From: JBHFEI01 sp041928815
GTDB taxonomy: Bacteria; Pseudomonadota; Alphaproteobacteria; Rhizobiales; Rhizobiaceae
Reading direction: 5' to 3'
Assembly: GCF_041928815.1 (NCBI RefSeq)
Contig: NZ_JBHFEI010000002.1
Coordinates: 425,478-489,477 of the forward strand
Length of the DNA stretch: 64,000 bases
The notes under the pieces were generated by a model, which ran no database searches, was not told where the DNA came from, and saw only the letters and a list, made by a program, of their open reading frames with translations. How positions within the stretch are numbered: position 1 is the stretch's first letter; each line of letters opens with the position of its first letter. Shown piece by piece: positions 61,666 to 64,000 of this stretch. The translations under genes were made by a program, and so were the position numbers.

Positions 61666-63627
61666 CTACTGGATGCGCGCGGTCGCCACCTCGTTCGGCG
61701 CGCCGCCGTCCTTGGTCAGCAATTCGTCGATGCGCGTGCGTTCTTTCTCGAAGCGGGCGAGCGTCTCGCCTTCAAGCGACTTGCCGCCCGGCAGGCGGAT
61801 GCGCAAGGGGTCGACCTTGTTGCCGTTGACCATCAGCTCGTAATGCAGATGCGGGCCAGTCGAAAGCCCGGTCGTTCCGACCCAGCCGATGACCTGGCCC
61901 TGCGTCACCTTCGACCCCTCGCGCACGCCCTTGGCAATCGCGCTCTGGTGGTTGTAGGAGGACACATAGCCGTTGGCGTGGCGGATCAGCGTCTGGTTGC
62001 CGTAGCCGCCGGAATCCCAGCCGGCCTTTTCGACGACGCCGTTGCCGGCGGCGATGATCGGCGTGCCGCGCGGCGCGCGCCAGTCCACGCCGGTATGCAT
62101 GCGCGAGAAGCCGAGGATCGGATGCCTACGCATGCCGAAACCGGAGCTGAACCGCCCGTTCGGCACGGGATTTCGCAGCAGGAATTGCCGGATGCTCTTT
62201 CCCTTCTCGTCATAGTAGTCGATGCTGTTGTCGTCGGGGTCCTGGAAGCGGTAGAAGCGCGTCTCCGCATCGCCGAACCGGGCATTGACATAGAGCAGCT
62301 CCGAATCGTCGGTCGCCTTGCCGTCGTCGTCCTGCACGGAGAAAAACGCCTCCAGCGAATCGGTCGGCTTCAGCTGCGCCTGGAAATCGACATTGCTGGC
62401 GAGAAGCCGGATGATCTGCGCCACCATGCCTGAGGTCATGCCATAGGAGAGGCCCGCCCGGTAGATGCCGTCATAGACGCGCGGCAGGTCGCGGCCCGGC
62501 GGGACAGAGAGTGTGCCGAGATCGTCGAAGGCGGTCGCCACGGCCGCAAGCTGCGTCGGCTCGCTGCCGACGACGAAGCGGCCCTTGTCGTTCAACGCGA
62601 TCGTGACGACGTGGTCGCCCTTCGAATAGACGCTGGCGCGCACGACATGCGCTTCCTCGCCCTTCTGGATGATCCCGACGCGCAGCACGTCGCCGTCCGA
62701 AAGGGTTTCGGCCCCGAGCGCCTTGGCGAGGTTGCCGGCGATGTCCTTCGCATCCGTCTTGGCATAGCCGGCATTGAGGAACACGGTTTCGATCGGCGCG
62801 ACGCTGCGGACGGGAATGACGTCGTCGGCATATTCCGCTGTCTGCTTGGTGACGTTCTCGTAGGTCGAGACGCTCATGTTCTGCTCGACCACGCGGGCCG
62901 ACAGGCCCTGGATCAGGTCCAGCTCGCCCGCATCGGACGCGAAGCGGCGCGGATCGACATAATAGAGCGAGGCGAGCTGGGTGTTGCCGTCGGTCAGCAC
63001 CGAGCCGTTGGTGCGGACGTTTTCCTCGACCTCGTTCAGCGACATCACGTCGGCGAATTTCAGCGGCGCGCCCTTCACGGGGAAATCGACGGTCTTAAGG
63101 CTGACTTCGGATTCGACGTCGGAACCGTAAAGCGTGCCGGTGCGCGCGACCTGGGGCGCCTCCTCGCCGTCGGACGAGAAGATCGCCAGCGGATCGAAGG
63201 AGGGATAATTGTCCGCCGGCTGGTGATTGGCGGCCAGCGCCATCTTCACATGGGCGAAGGGACGGCGGCGCACCACTTCCTTCTCCCCGTCATGGATCAT
63301 CGTCGACACGTCCATGATCGACCGGTCGGACGGTTTGGCGACGACGGAGGGAGACAGGATGCGCGGGCCCCGCTTGGCGATCTCGGCCTCCGCGTCGTCC
63401 TGCTGGTCGATAGAGGCATAGGCCTCGGCGGGGATCGCCAGCTGCTGGCGCCCGTCCAGGGCGGCGAAGAGCGCGACACCCATGAGAAGGCTTGATGTGA
63501 TGCCCGTGAGAAAGGTCCCGGACAACCAACGCAGCGAAAGCTCGCGCCGATCGGGGGCCCGGCGCCCATCCGCCAGAAGGGGAGGGGTATCGCCGAGGGA
63601 GCGGATCATGGTCTTGTCGATGTTCAT
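61666..63627 (-). CDS. M23 (LytM) family metallopeptidase, membrane anchored
   Basis: A 653-residue envelope protein. A cytoplasmic N-terminus of about 35 residues is followed by one span (about 33-55), a long periplasmic region with a LysM/G5-like middle part, and a C-terminal LytM domain. The zinc ligands are HTGVDW (about residue 510) and HLHYE (about residue 595), with the second pair in GNQTLIRHANGYVSSYNHQS, so it should be an active DD-endopeptidase rather than a degenerate activator. It is preceded on the far side by the putative rRNA promoter on the opposite strand. Confidence 0.92.
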   Translation of the reverse strand: MNIDKTMIRSLGDTPPLLADGRRAPDRRELSLRWLSGTFLTGITSSLLMGVALFAALDGRQQLAIPAEAYASIDQQDDAEAEIAKRGPRILSPSVVAKPSDRSIMDVSTMIHDGEKEVVRRRPFAHVKMALAANHQPADNYPSFDPLAIFSSDGEEAPQVARTGTLYGSDVESEVSLKTVDFPVKGAPLKFADVMSLNEVEENVRTNGSVLTDGNTQLASLYYVDPRRFASDAGELDLIQGLSARVVEQNMSVSTYENVTKQTAEYADDVIPVRSVAPIETVFLNAGYAKTDAKDIAGNLAKALGAETLSDGDVLRVGIIQKGEEAHVVRASVYSKGDHVVTIALNDKGRFVVGSEPTQLAAVATAFDDLGTLSVPPGRDLPRVYDGIYRAGLSYGMTSGMVAQIIRLLASNVDFQAQLKPTDSLEAFFSVQDDDGKATDDSELLYVNARFGDAETRFYRFQDPDDNSIDYYDEKGKSIRQFLLRNPVPNGRFSSGFGMRRHPILGFSRMHTGVDWRAPRGTPIIAAGNGVVEKAGWDSGGYGNQTLIRHANGYVSSYNHQSAIAKGVREGSKVTQGQVIGWVGTTGLSTGPHLHYELMVNGNKVDPLRIRLPGGKSLEGETLARFEKERTRIDELLTKDGGAPNEVATARIQ

Positions 63628-63902
63628 GTCCGTTTCGCCACGCCCGTCGTCACCTGTGATCTCGTCCTTATAGGTAAGCCAGCCTGCGCGAAGATGTGCA
63701 TCTTTGCGGGATGCGAGTCAAATCGCGGCGGGGATCGGCGCCGGCAGCCGTTTGCCTTGTCTTCACCTAGGCGGCCTGATTGTGCTCAAGGTAGGGCGGA
63801 ATTGTGGAGGCGCCTCCGCACATCCTTCCGCGCAAGGGTGAAATGCAGGCAAAATCCCCAAGGCTCAGGGCTTTGTCAGGAAACTGTCATTTTTTTAAAA
63901 AA
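63628..63902. other. Intergenic region between the M23 peptidase gene and the terminal promoter
   Basis: No gene. It must carry the minus-strand promoter of the M23 gene, not clearly visible. The last 20 bases (63885-63902) are an A/T tract (CATTTTTTTAAAAAACCC) that resembles an UP element for the promoter that follows. Confidence 0.5.
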
Positions 63903-63907
63903 CCCTG

Positions 63908-63937
63908 TTGACTTGGCGCGGTCGGTAGGACTATAAC
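63908..63937 (+). promoter_or_regulatory. Strong sigma-70 promoter, probably of an rRNA operon outside the window
   Basis: TTGACT at 63908-63913 and TATAAC at 63932-63937 are separated by 18 bases, with an A/T tract directly upstream. The following 60 bases, ending CTCTGAAGTTTCTTGA, resemble 16S rRNA leader sequence of rhizobia and contain no start codon context. The window ends before any mature rRNA. Confidence 0.65.
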
Positions 63938-64000
63938 CCGCTCACCAACGAGGGCGGCGGCGCTGCTGGCGACCGACGAACTCGCTCTGAAGTTTCTTGA

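Overview
The window is chromosomal DNA from an alphaproteobacterium of the Rhizobiales (Hyphomicrobiales), most likely Rhizobiaceae or a close relative. The grounds are a high GC content (about two thirds by eye), dense codon use with GTG and TTG starts, Rhizobiales-type proteins (DUF2125, DUF4167, the TIGR02302/DUF4175 protein, aerobic CobS/CobT cobaltochelatase) and gene neighbourhoods I know from rhizobial chromosomes: aroK-aroB, bolA, J protein, cobS-cobT; ftsE-ftsX-ydcF-plsC; lysA-lptM-argH-tlpA; lysC-ptsP-prfA-prmC-DUF4167-clpB. I cannot name the species.

Layout. 1-5.5 kb: a partial gene, a CobW-family metal GTPase, a TusA-like protein overlapping a lipoprotein L,D-transpeptidase, accA, xerD and a 47-residue membrane protein. 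5.5-12.4 kb: aroKB, bolA, a zinc-finger-like J protein, cobST and a phytase-like secreted protein. 12.4-13.7 kb: a queuosine-precursor transporter preceded by what looks like a preQ1-I riboswitch, then rpmB with a clear promoter and terminator. 13.7-21.2 kb: DUF3108, an amino-acid exporter-like DMT protein, a cupin, gloB, a methyltransferase, hisC-tyrA, DUF2125 and a ChaC-type cyclotransferase. 21.2-26 kb: plsC, ydcF, ftsX, ftsE, an anchored protein of unknown function and hpt. 26-27 kb: an AT-richer gap with a possible small RNA and a small secreted protein. 27-33.5 kb: TIGR02302, lysA, lptM, argH and tlpA. 33.5-37.3 kb: a sulfate ABC transporter operon. 37.4-42.9 kb: 3-hydroxybutyryl-CoA dehydrogenase, a chemoreceptor and etfBA. 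43-50 kb: a rhomboid protease, cobalamin adenosyltransferase, a HIG1-like protein, an SDR, BrkB, gluQRS, a DNA glycosylase, an HNH protein, DsbB and a DedA-like protein. 50.2-51.2 kb: tRNA-Leu(CAA) and an orphan membrane protein. 51.4-63.6 kb: lysC, ptsP, prfA, prmC, DUF4167, clpB and an M23 peptidase. The window ends in a strong promoter that probably drives an rRNA operon just outside it.

The content is overwhelmingly housekeeping: cell wall and division, fatty-acid, aromatic, lysine, arginine, histidine and tyrosine synthesis, cobalamin, sulfate uptake, translation termination and heat shock. I see no prophage, CRISPR array, transposase or toxin-antitoxin cassette. The most interesting signal is regulatory: on the minus strand at 12988-13017 an H-type pseudoknot can form between a loop and the start codon of the queuosine-precursor transporter, with the A-rich tail of preQ1-I aptamers and a Shine-Dalgarno inside the fold. 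Secondary leads are the structured gap at 26.0-26.6 kb, the unexplained 670-base gap before the Asn-rich DUF4167 gene, and a candidate RpoH promoter for clpB.
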